Shown piece by piece: positions 9,591 through 18,157 of a stretch of 37,688 bases of DNA. The stretch lies in NCBI GenBank assembly GCA_025056555.1, contig JANWVZ010000013.1:1-37688 (forward strand). Direction: 5' to 3'. Source of the DNA: Gemmatales bacterium. GTDB lineage: Bacteria > Planctomycetota > Planctomycetia > Gemmatales > HRBIN36. The notes below the pieces were generated by a model, which was not told the DNA's origin, made no database searches, and saw nothing but the letters and a program-made list of their open reading frames with translations. The translations under genes were made by a program, and so were the position numbers. Each line of letters opens with the position of its first letter. Position 1 is the first letter of the stretch.

Positions 9591-12170
9591 ATGGCGAATT
9601 GTGGAACTCAACTTATTCAACCAATCAGTATCCCGTTATCCTGGATTGGAAAGCCTCCGCGGCTGCCTTCAATTCCCCTAGTCTTTTCGGCACCCTTGTT
9701 ATCGGAAACTTGTAAGCCGGTGGCTTATCTCAATGGCCGTAAAGGAGAAAAGATTCCTCTTGAGTGTATTCAACTTACACCTTCCCGAATGTTCGGTAAG
9801 ACTTGGTTCCAATTTGCTGGCATCCTAGGTCCGACCGATTCATTTCTGGGAGATCTAGACCTAATAGTTTATGGCAACTCCGGCTGCTCAGTGTCATTGT
9901 TAGCTCCAAATGGAAGCATTAACCGGCAAAACCGTCAGTGCGTAATTACGCCCGATGCAATATATTTTTCCTCTGATGCAGCTAGCAAACTGGGTCACGT
10001 TGTTAGAATAGAACCGCCCCAATATGCCTTTGGTGACTCTTCTGCCGAAATAAGCACGTGGAGCCTGCCTACGATCCTGCGTTGGAGCAACGTACTGCGC
10101 CTGCAGAGGATTTATGTCGCGTTTCCTCGTGCGACAGGGATGCTGGGATACCTAGACTTATGGCATTGGCCGGCCCTCCGCTTTCTTCGTTGGGAATTGC
10201 GAATTTTCAACAGGAAAGCTGCCAAGCACCCGAAAGGGTTATGGGACTTGGGAGATCATTCTTCTTTGCTCTTGCGCTTTCTCTCGCTCCGAATAAAATT
10301 CGAAAAACCTGCGGAGGAAATTTATTATACGACAAGTGAGGACAACCAGTATTCTACGGTCGGGGGTGTCGAGGCTTATATCCATCAGGAAAGCAGCGGC
10401 GGATGCGCCTGGCGGCATGCGAATCATGTGAATCGGATTGGGCGCATCAGTGTTCGGTTTGCGGGGGGCATCGTGCAAGACCAAGAGGGAACTCTCTATG
10501 CTCCCCGGCTCGAGCCCCTGGTAGTAGCCAAGTTCGGGGATGAATATTTATTGCTGGCACTACATCCGTTCTGGCAGGCGTTTCCGAGAGCTATAAGAAT
10601 ATCCAGGGAGCAGATAGTGTTGGAGGGGTTATCGAGTTGTTCTTCGGGAACGGCACAGTTCCATGAGCTACAGGGAGGTGAGTGTTTTCGTTTGCAAGGG
10701 ATTGTGCTGTGGTCGAAGAATATTATTCCAGACCGATCTGCTCTCGAATGGTATCTAGCCCCATTCCATGCGGTTCCCACTTGGCAATATTTAGCGGATT
10801 GCGGGTCCCTTCGAGAGGTTGGTATTTTCGGCTCACCGGAATCAGAGGAGTGGCGCAATTTTCTATCAGGAAGAGACTTGGTTGAAGAATTGCAGAGTAA
10901 AGTTATGCAACAAGACGAGTTCGGCTGGAGGAATTTTGGCGAGATTCCCGCGGATCATGAACGGATATATTATCGCGGCCATGCTCCTTTCGTTTCACAT
11001 TATAATAATCAATATGACCTCTTAGCAGGGCTGATATATATGTTACTCTATCGTCAGGACGTGCGTCTCTTGGAATATATTCACGCCCTGGCAAGACACG
11101 TTGCTGATATTGACATCTATCACACAAGGGAGGATCGGGCTGCTTATAATCATGGGATGTTCTGGCACACAGCGCATTATGAGACGGCCGGGCTGGCAAC
11201 ACATCGCACCTTCAGTCGCATTCAGACCAGCGGGGCTGGAGAAACAGGGGGCGGACCAAGTTGCGAACACCTATATAGTAGCGGACTCTATTGGTACTAT
11301 TTGCTTAGCGGGGAGCCATGGGCTAGAGATGCGGTTATGGAGTTGGCCGATTTTGTTATAGCACGCGATGATGGTACCAAAACAATTTATAGATATTTCG
11401 ACAGAGGGCCAACGGGGTTGGCCAGTAGGACTCGAGAAGAGGATTATCACGGACCGGGGAGAGGCCCTGGGAACGCCATAGATACCCTCCTAAATGCATG
11501 GTTGTTGAGTGGTGCCTGCAAATATGTGCAGAAGATTAGGGAATTGATCCATAGATGTTTTCATCCCGATAACGATGTAGCAGCCTTGAACCTGCTGGAT
11601 GCAGAAAATCGTTGGTCTTATACCGTATTCTTAGAGGCCGTTATACGTTTTATTGAGGTTTCGTTGTCGAGCGATTCTTATGACGATACTGTAGTATACG
11701 CAGCCAGTGCGTTACTCCGATACGCTAAGTGGATGGCGGTTCATGAACGGCCCTATCTGGAACATGCAGAATCTCTGGAATATCCGACAGAAACTTGGCC
11801 GTGTCAGGACTTGAGGAAGTCCGTGATCTTGCGCTGGGCAGCTCGGTGGGCGGAAACTCCCTGGATAGAACGGATGCTGAGCAAAGCCGAGGCGATCTCT
11901 CAATCGGCGTGGGAGTCATTCCGAAAGTTCGAAACGTGCTTTACAACGCGTCCTCTGACCTTGATACTGACGGTGGGGCTCCGTGAAGCGTGCTTACGAA
12001 AGTATCACCAGTGTCGTTGTTCAGACACACTGAGAGCAGCAATAGCCGAAAGCCGTTTTCCGCCACCGCTACAATTTTCTCCCATCGAAAAAAGGGTGTG
12101 GAACAAGTTCCCACAAGCCTGCCGATGGGCACTTAGGATGCTAAGAGATTTCCTTCGTCAAGCGCGATAG
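9591..12170 (+). CDS. Large PcRGLX/YetA-like (polysaccharide lyase-like) protein
   Basis: An 859-residue protein from ATG 9591, five bases after the amidotransferase stop. An in-frame ATG at 9522 would overlap that gene by 65 bases; neither start has a ribosome-binding site. The layout suggests an N-terminal RIFT-like barrel (to ~200), a central beta-sandwich around LALHPFWQAFPRAI with GGECFRLQGIVLW (~330-370), and a C-terminal alpha/alpha toroid. The toroid is rich in aromatic and His residues (YNHGMFWHTAHYETAGL, GPSCEHLYSSGLYWYYLLSG, YHGPGRGPGNAI). This order resembles PcRGLX/YetA rhamnogalacturonan lyase-like proteins, but I recognise it only by layout. No signal peptide is evident, so its cellular site is unclear. 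It may edit or recycle the polysaccharide made here. Confidence 0.78.
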   Translation: MANCGTQLIQPISIPLSWIGKPPRLPSIPLVFSAPLLSETCKPVAYLNGRKGEKIPLECIQLTPSRMFGKTWFQFAGILGPTDSFLGDLDLIVYGNSGCSVSLLAPNGSINRQNRQCVITPDAIYFSSDAASKLGHVVRIEPPQYAFGDSSAEISTWSLPTILRWSNVLRLQRIYVAFPRATGMLGYLDLWHWPALRFLRWELRIFNRKAAKHPKGLWDLGDHSSLLLRFLSLRIKFEKPAEEIYYTTSEDNQYSTVGGVEAYIHQESSGGCAWRHANHVNRIGRISVRFAGGIVQDQEGTLYAPRLEPLVVAKFGDEYLLLALHPFWQAFPRAIRISREQIVLEGLSSCSSGTAQFHELQGGECFRLQGIVLWSKNIIPDRSALEWYLAPFHAVPTWQYLADCGSLREVGIFGSPESEEWRNFLSGRDLVEELQSKVMQQDEFGWRNFGEIPADHERIYYRGHAPFVSHYNNQYDLLAGLIYMLLYRQDVRLLEYIHALARHVADIDIYHTREDRAAYNHGMFWHTAHYETAGLATHRTFSRIQTSGAGETGGGPSCEHLYSSGLYWYYLLSGEPWARDAVMELADFVIARDDGTKTIYRYFDRGPTGLASRTREEDYHGPGRGPGNAIDTLLNAWLLSGACKYVQKIRELIHRCFHPDNDVAALNLLDAENRWSYTVFLEAVIRFIEVSLSSDSYDDTVVYAASALLRYAKWMAVHERPYLEHAESLEYPTETWPCQDLRKSVILRWAARWAETPWIERMLSKAEAISQSAWESFRKFETCFTTRPLTLILTVGLREACLRKYHQCRCSDTLRAAIAESRFPPPLQFSPIEKRVWNKFPQACRWALRMLRDFLRQAR

Positions 12171-12218
12171 CTCCTCATCGGGTACTCGTGCTATACCGAG
12201 ATTAGCCAATGGTCTGAC

Positions 12219-13391
12219 ATGAGTTACCAAGGACCGAATAGAATTGCAAGCATTATTCACAGTTTGAAACCAGGGGGCGCCGAGATTATGGCGTGTAGGC
12301 TGGCGATTGCTTTGAAGGATCAGTATCCGTGCATCATTATAGCCCTGGACGGAGATGGACCATTAGCTGACGTGTTAGAAGAAAATGCGATCCCATATTT
12401 TGTGTTGCGGCGTCGGCGAGGCTTAGATTGTGGTTTGATAAGTGAGCTGGCTCACATTATTAGGAGAGAAAGGATCGTGCTCCTGCACGCACATCAGTAT
12501 ACCCCTTTTGCCTATTGTCTGGCGGCACGCCTGAGAACTAGATTCGTACCGGTGCTGTTTACCGAGCATGGCCGATTTTCACCAGATCGAAGGCGCCTCA
12601 GGCGGGTCCTTATGAATCGGTTGCTGCTGGACCCCCGGGACAGAATAACGGCGGTTGGGCAATCAGTGGCACGGGCCCTAGTCGTTAATGAGGGATTGTC
12701 TCGTGATCGCATAACTGTGATTCCGAATGGGGTAGATATTAAGGAGTTCTCTTCTGTTAGCTGGGAGACAAGACGAATAATTCGCGGGAATTTGGGGCTG
12801 GCGGATAACGACTTTGTTGTAGTCATGGTGGCTCGCCTGGATCCTATTAAGGATCACGCGACGGCCCTTAGAGCATTTGAGCATGTTTCAGCTCACTTTC
12901 CACAGGCCCGTCTGATTGTTGTGGGAGATGGTCCGCTCCGGAAACAATTAACCCAATATGTAGAGTCCCGCAAGTTAGACAAGTCAGTTTCCTTCTGGGG
13001 CGAGCAGAAAAAAGTGCTTCCCTTCTATCAATGCGCAGATTGTTTTCTGCTGACCAGTATAAGTGAAGGAACGCCGATTAGTGTTCTCGAAGCCATGGCG
13101 TGTGGATTGCCGATAGTAGCCACTGCTTGTGGGGATATTCCACGTATCGTGGAACATGGAATCAATGGGTTTCTGGCTCCAGTGGGCGATGATGCTTTGC
13201 TGGCACATTATCTTCTCGAACTGGCTCGACATCGGGAACTAGTAAATCGTTTAGGGACAGTTTCACGACTTCTTTGTCAGGAGAACTATAGTTGGGAAAA
13301 TACAGTAGCCTGCTATGCTGAACTCTATAATTCGATGCTTAGCGAAGGATCTCATAAACGATACCATGAGCAATTTCCTTTATTTTGCTGA
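12219..13391 (+). CDS. GT4 glycosyltransferase (XrtA/EpsH-associated sugar transferase type)
   Basis: A 390-residue GT-B glycosyltransferase. The N-terminal domain starts IASIIHSLKPGGAEIMACRL, where the GGAE loop is typical of GT4 members associated with exosortase-A loci. The acceptor domain contains LLHAHQYTPFAYCLAARL and VLFTEHGR. The donor domain has VIPNGVDIKEF, VMVARLDPIKDHATAL and VVGDGPLRKQL, and the E-x7-E site in SEGTPISVLEAMACGLPIVA (~285-305). All expected motifs are present, so it should be active. It adds a sugar to the growing repeat unit in the cytoplasm. The gap to the preceding gene is 48 bases, and its last 26 bases overlap the next glycosyltransferase in another frame. Confidence 0.93.
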   Translation: MSYQGPNRIASIIHSLKPGGAEIMACRLAIALKDQYPCIIIALDGDGPLADVLEENAIPYFVLRRRRGLDCGLISELAHIIRRERIVLLHAHQYTPFAYCLAARLRTRFVPVLFTEHGRFSPDRRRLRRVLMNRLLLDPRDRITAVGQSVARALVVNEGLSRDRITVIPNGVDIKEFSSVSWETRRIIRGNLGLADNDFVVVMVARLDPIKDHATALRAFEHVSAHFPQARLIVVGDGPLRKQLTQYVESRKLDKSVSFWGEQKKVLPFYQCADCFLLTSISEGTPISVLEAMACGLPIVATACGDIPRIVEHGINGFLAPVGDDALLAHYLLELARHRELVNRLGTVSRLLCQENYSWENTVACYAELYNSMLSEGSHKRYHEQFPLFC

Positions 13392-14508
13392 TGACTGGGG
13401 ACGGCACCCTTCTAGTTCTCAATACTTGGCCGCAGAGCTGGCAAGGCAGCACAGGATAACTTGGGTAAACACTATAGGGATGCGGCGGCCGCGCTTTGAT
13501 AGCTATACTTTTCATCGGGGGTTCGAAAAGCTGAAGCAGTGGTTTACATCAACGCCGCTTCATTTGGAACGTGATAATATTCAGGTGACCAATCCAATCC
13601 AGCTTCCGTGGTGGGGCAACCGACTCTGTCAGCGGATTAACACAATACTGCTCGTTCGACACTTGCTCAGATTTATGAGGAGGGATCGCTGTAGCTATAT
13701 TGGCGTCAGTGCCTTGCCATTGCCTCCCGAGTGGCTTGAACGACTCCCGGTCAAAGGATGGATCTATTACTGCGTGGACAATTTCCGCGATTGGCCCGGT
13801 TTAGAGGGAGACCTGCTTCGGGAATTTGAAGCCTATCTTATTCGCCGCGCAGTGGTGATAATTGCTGTGAGTGAGGTACTAGCGCAGTGGATCGCTTCGC
13901 TGGGGCGTACTTCTTTTCTCCTGTCTCATGGTATAGACTTGCGAATATGGACCAACCCGAGCATCCGCGCATCACCATTGCGGTACAGTATATCGAGACC
14001 ATCAGTAGTGTGGTGGGGCCTGATTGATGAACGGCTCGATTGGGATTGGCTGATGTATGCAGCCGAATCTCTAAGCAATGTTCACTTCAATCTGGCAGGG
14101 AGAATATATTCTGTACCTCCTACGATATCAAGATATAATAACATTCACTTCCTGGGTCAAATACCTGCTCACGATTTACCAGGATTGGCTCAAAGTGCCG
14201 ACGTTCTGATGATGCCCTACGTTGATTCTCCAGTTACACGCGCTATGCAACCTCTCAAGATGTTGGAATACCTAGCCAGTGGCAAACCCATTGTAGGGAG
14301 AAGGCTCCCGGCTCTAAGTAGATGGCAAGACTGGGTGCTGCTGGCTCACGACAAGTATGAGTTTGTTGCGGCGCTGAGAACGGCACTGGTCAGGAAACCT
14401 AGTGCAGAAGAATTGGCGCGACGATGGGCATGTCTTCGAGCACATAGTTGGACAGCAAAAGCGGAACAGTTCCTGGAATGGGTAAGGCAGGCAGGATTGA
14501 TTAACTAA
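13366..14508 (+). CDS. Divergent GT4-like glycosyltransferase
   Basis: A 380-residue protein from the ATG at 13366 (product MSNFLYFADDWGRHPSSSQY). An in-frame upstream ATG at 13315 would deepen the overlap with the preceding gene from 26 to 77 bases and add 17 residues with no family similarity, so I prefer the later one. The fold is GT-B. The N-domain has GWIYYCVDNFRDWPGLEGDL, a form seen in TuaH-like teichuronic acid and exopolysaccharide transferases. The C-domain has VVWWGLIDERLDWDWL in place of the usual GRL-x-x-K-G loop, then FLGQIPAHDLPGLAQSADVL and LKMLEYLASGKPIV. The acidic residue in MLEYLASGKPIV takes the second E of the E-x7-E motif. It probably acts on the same lipid-linked glycan; its specificity is unknown. 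Confidence 0.87.
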   Translation: MSNFLYFADDWGRHPSSSQYLAAELARQHRITWVNTIGMRRPRFDSYTFHRGFEKLKQWFTSTPLHLERDNIQVTNPIQLPWWGNRLCQRINTILLVRHLLRFMRRDRCSYIGVSALPLPPEWLERLPVKGWIYYCVDNFRDWPGLEGDLLREFEAYLIRRAVVIIAVSEVLAQWIASLGRTSFLLSHGIDLRIWTNPSIRASPLRYSISRPSVVWWGLIDERLDWDWLMYAAESLSNVHFNLAGRIYSVPPTISRYNNIHFLGQIPAHDLPGLAQSADVLMMPYVDSPVTRAMQPLKMLEYLASGKPIVGRRLPALSRWQDWVLLAHDKYEFVAALRTALVRKPSAEELARRWACLRAHSWTAKAEQFLEWVRQAGLIN

Positions 14509-14520
14509 GGGATAGGACTT

Positions 14521-15681
14521 GTGCCCATGATTAGTGTATTAGATGTGCGGGTGTTGCGTGGAAATGGAGGAGGACCAGAAAAAACTCTGGGACTCTCAGC
14601 CCGATACCTGAGAGATTTGGGTTATCAAATGACCTGCGCATATCTCTGCGACCCTGAAGACGAAGCAGCTAAGCAAACAATCCAAAACCTTCGCCAGCAG
14701 GGGACCGAGGTCTATGTTTTGGACGACTGCGGACCGATGGATTGGAAACCGCTTCGAGGATTGACCCGAATAATCAGTAACTTGGGAGTTGTTATTTATC
14801 ATGGCCATGATTATAAGAGTAATGTTCTGGCCGGCTTGTTGGCTCGTGGTTGCCTTCGAGTAGCTACGTTGCATGGGTGGGTAAGTTATACGACAAGACT
14901 TAAGTATTATTATGCAATAGAAAAAATATGCCTGCGGCAGTTTGCACGGATATATTGTGTATCGCGCGAACTATGTCAATGGGCGCAGCGCTATCGCATA
15001 CCACCCCAGCGTCTATATTATTTACCCAACGGAATCGTAATAAGAGATTACGAGAGAAAGTCCGCCAGCATGGAGGCACGGCAGAAGAGAGGATTGCCCA
15101 GTGAAGGATTCTGGCTGGGTGCGGTGGGACGTCTGTCGGAAGAAAAAAACTTAGTCTCATTTATCGAGGTGGTGCATTTATTGCGTCGGCAGGGTTGGCC
15201 CATATGGGGACTGCTAGTAGGCGACGGCCCGTTGAGGAAGCATCTCGAGAGGATGGTATTAGATCTCAAGGTGAGCAACTATGTAGTGTTTGCGGGACAT
15301 CAAAAAGATGTGAGACCCTGGTTGGAGTGTATGGACGCTTATTTGTGCTGTAGTCTGCGTGAGGGAATGCCTAATAGCGTTCTGGAAGCTATGGCGATGG
15401 AAGTGCCGGTATTGGCCATGCCGGTAGGTGAATTGCCTTACATGATCTGCCATGGAACAGAAGGTATATTATTCAGCACGGGCAGGGTGGAAGAGATCGC
15501 CGAGATAGTAAAGGCGATGATCAGGGGGATTATAGATTATCAGCGGCTGGGTAAGGAGGGCAGGCGCCGTGTGGAGAAAGATTTCAGTTTCGAGCAAAGG
15601 ATGAAAAGGCTGGCAGGGGACTATGACCGACTTCTTGCCGAGTACCGAAAAAGACTAGTGAAGTTCATGAGCTCAAACTAA
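14521..15681 (+). CDS. GT4 family glycosyltransferase
   Basis: A 386-residue GT-B enzyme. The frame opens with GTG at 14521, and an ATG follows two codons later (14527). An AGGGATAGGA purine run just upstream (around 14507-14517) fits either start. The N-domain contains DVRVLRGNGGGPEKTLGL and IYHGHDYKSNVLAGLLAR. The C-domain contains YLPNGIVIRDYER, LGAVGRLSEEKNLVSFIEVV, LLVGDGPLRKHLERM and the E-x7-E site in REGMPNSVLEAMAMEVPVLA. It is an ordinary, complete GT4 transferase of the exopolysaccharide pathway. Its stop codon overlaps the next start as TAATG (15679-15683), indicating tight translational coupling to the FemAB-like gene. Confidence 0.93.
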   Translation: MPMISVLDVRVLRGNGGGPEKTLGLSARYLRDLGYQMTCAYLCDPEDEAAKQTIQNLRQQGTEVYVLDDCGPMDWKPLRGLTRIISNLGVVIYHGHDYKSNVLAGLLARGCLRVATLHGWVSYTTRLKYYYAIEKICLRQFARIYCVSRELCQWAQRYRIPPQRLYYLPNGIVIRDYERKSASMEARQKRGLPSEGFWLGAVGRLSEEKNLVSFIEVVHLLRRQGWPIWGLLVGDGPLRKHLERMVLDLKVSNYVVFAGHQKDVRPWLECMDAYLCCSLREGMPNSVLEAMAMEVPVLAMPVGELPYMICHGTEGILFSTGRVEEIAEIVKAMIRGIIDYQRLGKEGRRRVEKDFSFEQRMKRLAGDYDRLLAEYRKRLVKFMSSN

Positions 15682-16727
15682 TGGCCCTACATACTTATCA
15701 TCGCCTCGAGGATGCTCGTGGCTTGCAAGAATGGGAACAGACACGCAGAGGAATGGAACTGTGGCGTGTCACGGAGTCCCTGTATTGGCTGGAGATCGGA
15801 CGGGAGGTGTTAGGGCATCGTCTGTACTATATTACGTGCAGTAAGTACGGTTCGCTACAGGGTATATTACCTTTAGCCGAGGTGCGAGGTTTGCCCTTTG
15901 GTACATTCCTCATCAGCGTACCTTATGTTAATTGGGGAGGCCCATGGGCTTGGGAATATGAGACAAGAAAAGCATTGTTAGATGCAGCTATCGTCTTGGC
16001 CGAAAAACGTTCAGTGCAATACTTAGAAATTCGAGGAGATATTGAGAACCTCGATGGCCGATGGACTGCTCGGAGAGGGCACAAGGTAGTGATGCTGCGT
16101 AAGTTGCCTGGTAGGGAGGAATACCTTTGGCAGGAGATGGGTTGCAAGGTGCGTAATCAGATTCGTAAAGGAATGAAGATGAATATGGATGTTAGAGTGG
16201 GGGGTGCGGAACTCGCAGGAGATTTTTACAGGGTCTATATACACAATATGCACTATCTGGGAACGCCCGCTTATCCTCGAGCATTCCTGCGGGCAATTCT
16301 GAAATACTTTGCTGACCGAAGTGAGATTATAGTGTTGCGGAAGGCCCGTGTAAGCGTTGCGGGAGCACTGCTGTTGCACGGCAATGGGATCACGGAAGTA
16401 CCTCTGGCTGCATGCTTGCCGGAGTATCGTTCCAGTTGCGCTAATATGTTGCTTTACTGGGAATTGATGCGCAGGGCTATTGAACGCGGCAGTCATTGGT
16501 TTGACTTTGGGAGATGTACTCCAGGGAGTGGTAATTATCAATTCAAGAAACAATGGGGAGCTGAGCCCCTGCAATTGACATGGTATTACTACATTCGGAG
16601 AAGAGGACCCGAAAGCATGGCTAAGGAACATCCTCGCTTCCGGCGTTGGCAATCTTTATGGAAGCGTCTGCCTTTAGCTTTGGCCGAATGGTTCGGCTCC
16701 TATATAATTCGAGGACTCCCTCTATGA
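15681..16727 (+). CDS. FemAB/GNAT-like protein of the XrtA/PEP-CTERM type
   Basis: A 348-residue protein with two GNAT-like halves, as in FemAB peptidyltransferases and the XrtA-system FemAB-related family. Landmarks are LPLAEVRGLPFGTFLISVPY and NWGGPW, near residues 55-90. Also present are VRNQIRKGMKMNMDVRVGG (~155-170), and in the second half NMLLYWELMRRAIERGSHWF followed by DFGRCTPGSGNYQFKKQWGA, the most recognisable block of this family. Family members may attach amino acids or acyl groups to a glycan or peptide, but the reaction is not proven. The start overlaps the preceding stop by one base, and its own stop overlaps the next start as ATGA (16724-16727). It acts presumably in the cytoplasm on the lipid-linked precursor. 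Confidence 0.88.
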   Translation: MALHTYHRLEDARGLQEWEQTRRGMELWRVTESLYWLEIGREVLGHRLYYITCSKYGSLQGILPLAEVRGLPFGTFLISVPYVNWGGPWAWEYETRKALLDAAIVLAEKRSVQYLEIRGDIENLDGRWTARRGHKVVMLRKLPGREEYLWQEMGCKVRNQIRKGMKMNMDVRVGGAELAGDFYRVYIHNMHYLGTPAYPRAFLRAILKYFADRSEIIVLRKARVSVAGALLLHGNGITEVPLAACLPEYRSSCANMLLYWELMRRAIERGSHWFDFGRCTPGSGNYQFKKQWGAEPLQLTWYYYIRRRGPESMAKEHPRFRRWQSLWKRLPLALAEWFGSYIIRGLPL

Positions 16728-17674
16728 AAGCCGCCCGGCATGAATCGCACCTTAGAGACGGGCGTGTCATATTAAGTTTTGATATAGAGGCTGTTCATCA
16801 GATAGAGGCTGCCCGCCATTGCGCGCTCAGCGCGGACTGGCGCAGCGAGTCGTATCAGCGGGTGGCTCGCCAGGTAGAGTGGTTGCGGCGTGTATTGGAC
16901 AGGTATAATGTCCGAGCCACATTTTTCTGGGTAGGCAAGGTGGCGTGGCGATTAGCCTATCTGGTGCGTGCGCTCCATCGAGAGAAACATGAGGTGGGCT
17001 GTCACGGCTGGTCACACCGAGCGTTATGGGACATGAACCCGGAGGAGTTTACTAAGGATATCGAACTAAATAAGCGAATTCTGGAAAATATCACTGGTGA
17101 GCCAGTGGCCGGGTTTCGAGCTCCGACGTTCAGTATTAGTCAGGAGAAGCCCTGGGCGGTTCAGAGTCTCTACGAACTGGGGTTCCATTATGATTCGTCT
17201 ATCTACCCAATAGTACATGACCGCTATGGATTAGCGGCTGCACCTCGTGGGCCTTTTCGGCTGGTCGGTGGGACGGCAGAGCTGCTCGAGTTACCACCGG
17301 CTACCTGGCAACTTGGACCGGTCCGCCTGGCTATAGGGGGAGGTGGACATTTTCGATTCTGGCCACTGTTTATTTGTGATGTAGGGATCAGGCAGGCACT
17401 GAGAGACACTGGCTATGCCATGCTTTACTTTCATCCTTGGGAGTTTGATACAGACCAGCCCAAGCTGCCGTTGAGTCTGTTCCGAAGATGGCGAACCTAC
17501 ACTGGTATTAAATACATGCGGGGAAAGCTGCAGCGGTTTCTAGGGCAATACCAGTTTGTCTTGGCAAGCCAGGCCGCCAAGGAATTAGATCGGCACCGCG
17601 CGTCGCTGCCTGTCTTCTACCTGGGGGCTGCTAAGGCAGAAATGGGCAAGCAAACTCAAGGACGACTTACTTAG
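16724..17674 (+). CDS. Polysaccharide deacetylase, XrtA-associated type
   Basis: A 316-residue protein from ATG 16724, which overlaps the preceding stop as ATGA; the frame extends 26 codons upstream but those residues are not family-like. It is a NodB-type carbohydrate esterase (CE4) domain with the DUF3473-like C-terminus seen in exosortase-A loci. Motif 1 is ILSFDIEAVH, where FDIE replaces the more common VDVEDYF. Motif 2 is CHGWSHRAL with the metal-binding His pair. Motif 3 is GFRAPTFSI. A C-terminal YFHPWEFD supplies the late histidine. The reaction would be removal of N-acetyl groups from amino sugars of the exopolysaccharide. No signal peptide is visible. The 3' end overlaps the convergent minus-strand gene by eight bases (17667-17674), and no terminator is seen. 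Confidence 0.92.
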   Translation: MKAARHESHLRDGRVILSFDIEAVHQIEAARHCALSADWRSESYQRVARQVEWLRRVLDRYNVRATFFWVGKVAWRLAYLVRALHREKHEVGCHGWSHRALWDMNPEEFTKDIELNKRILENITGEPVAGFRAPTFSISQEKPWAVQSLYELGFHYDSSIYPIVHDRYGLAAAPRGPFRLVGGTAELLELPPATWQLGPVRLAIGGGGHFRFWPLFICDVGIRQALRDTGYAMLYFHPWEFDTDQPKLPLSLFRRWRTYTGIKYMRGKLQRFLGQYQFVLASQAAKELDRHRASLPVFYLGAAKAEMGKQTQGRLT

Positions 17675-17951
17675 TGGCAGGTACGACAGCGATACTGCCG
17701 GTTTCGGTGATATAGACGTAGCAATTAGTATTTTCGTCGTGATAGACTTCTAAGCCATAACGTTTCGTAGTGGCGCTGAAATCGGCCTCCTTTTCGCTGC
17801 GTACCTTGAGGACTAAGCCGTGCAGGAAGCGGGCATCTTTTGGCTGACGCACCTGGAGACCAAACAGTTCTGCCGGCGCCAGGTGGGCCAATATATAGCC
17901 AGCGACGAAAATTAATGCACTGCCGAGAATTAGTCTCCAATTCAGCCACAT
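17667..17951 (-). CDS. Small membrane-anchored protein, unknown function
   Basis: A 94-residue protein on the minus strand. I consider it real because a strong ribosome-binding sequence (GGAGGA, + positions 17961-17966) lies nine bases before its ATG. Residues ~5-25 form a single hydrophobic segment (LILGSALIFVAGYILAHLAP), so it is probably an inner-membrane protein with most of the chain outside or inside the membrane. The remaining ~65 residues are polar (GLVLKVRSEKEADF, YGLEVYHDENTNCYVYITET) and look like a small beta-rich domain. I do not recognise a family. It runs convergently into the deacetylase, overlapping by eight bases, and diverges from the 147-residue ORF at 18158. Confidence 0.72.
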   Translation of the reverse strand: MWLNWRLILGSALIFVAGYILAHLAPAELFGLQVRQPKDARFLHGLVLKVRSEKEADFSATTKRYGLEVYHDENTNCYVYITETGSIAVVPATK

Positions 17952-17958
17952 AGTTCGC

Positions 17959-17975
17959 GTTCCTCCAGGGGGAAC
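17959..17975 (-). promoter_or_regulatory. Hairpin overlapping the ribosome-binding site of the 94-residue gene
   Basis: On the minus strand GTTCC and GGAAC pair around a seven-base loop. The GGAGGA ribosome-binding sequence lies half in the loop and half in the 3' arm. Such a stem could modulate translation initiation, but five base pairs are weak and may be chance. Confidence 0.3.
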
Positions 17976-18157
17976 AGATCTCGTTATGCTGAGAAGCTCA
18001 GCGGTCTATGGCTATAGTATAGACGACTTGTCAAGGCTAATGTAACAACATGGTGAAGGATTTCGCTGGAAGAATCGCTAAAATCGGCAAAAACGATTTG
18101 CTCAACCGTGAAAAAGGAGCTATATTGGGAAGGGAAGGATTGTGACCAGGAACAATT

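Noticed and set aside
16023-16652. A 209-residue minus-strand ORF
   Set aside because: It is fully antisense to the FemAB-like gene and has no family features.
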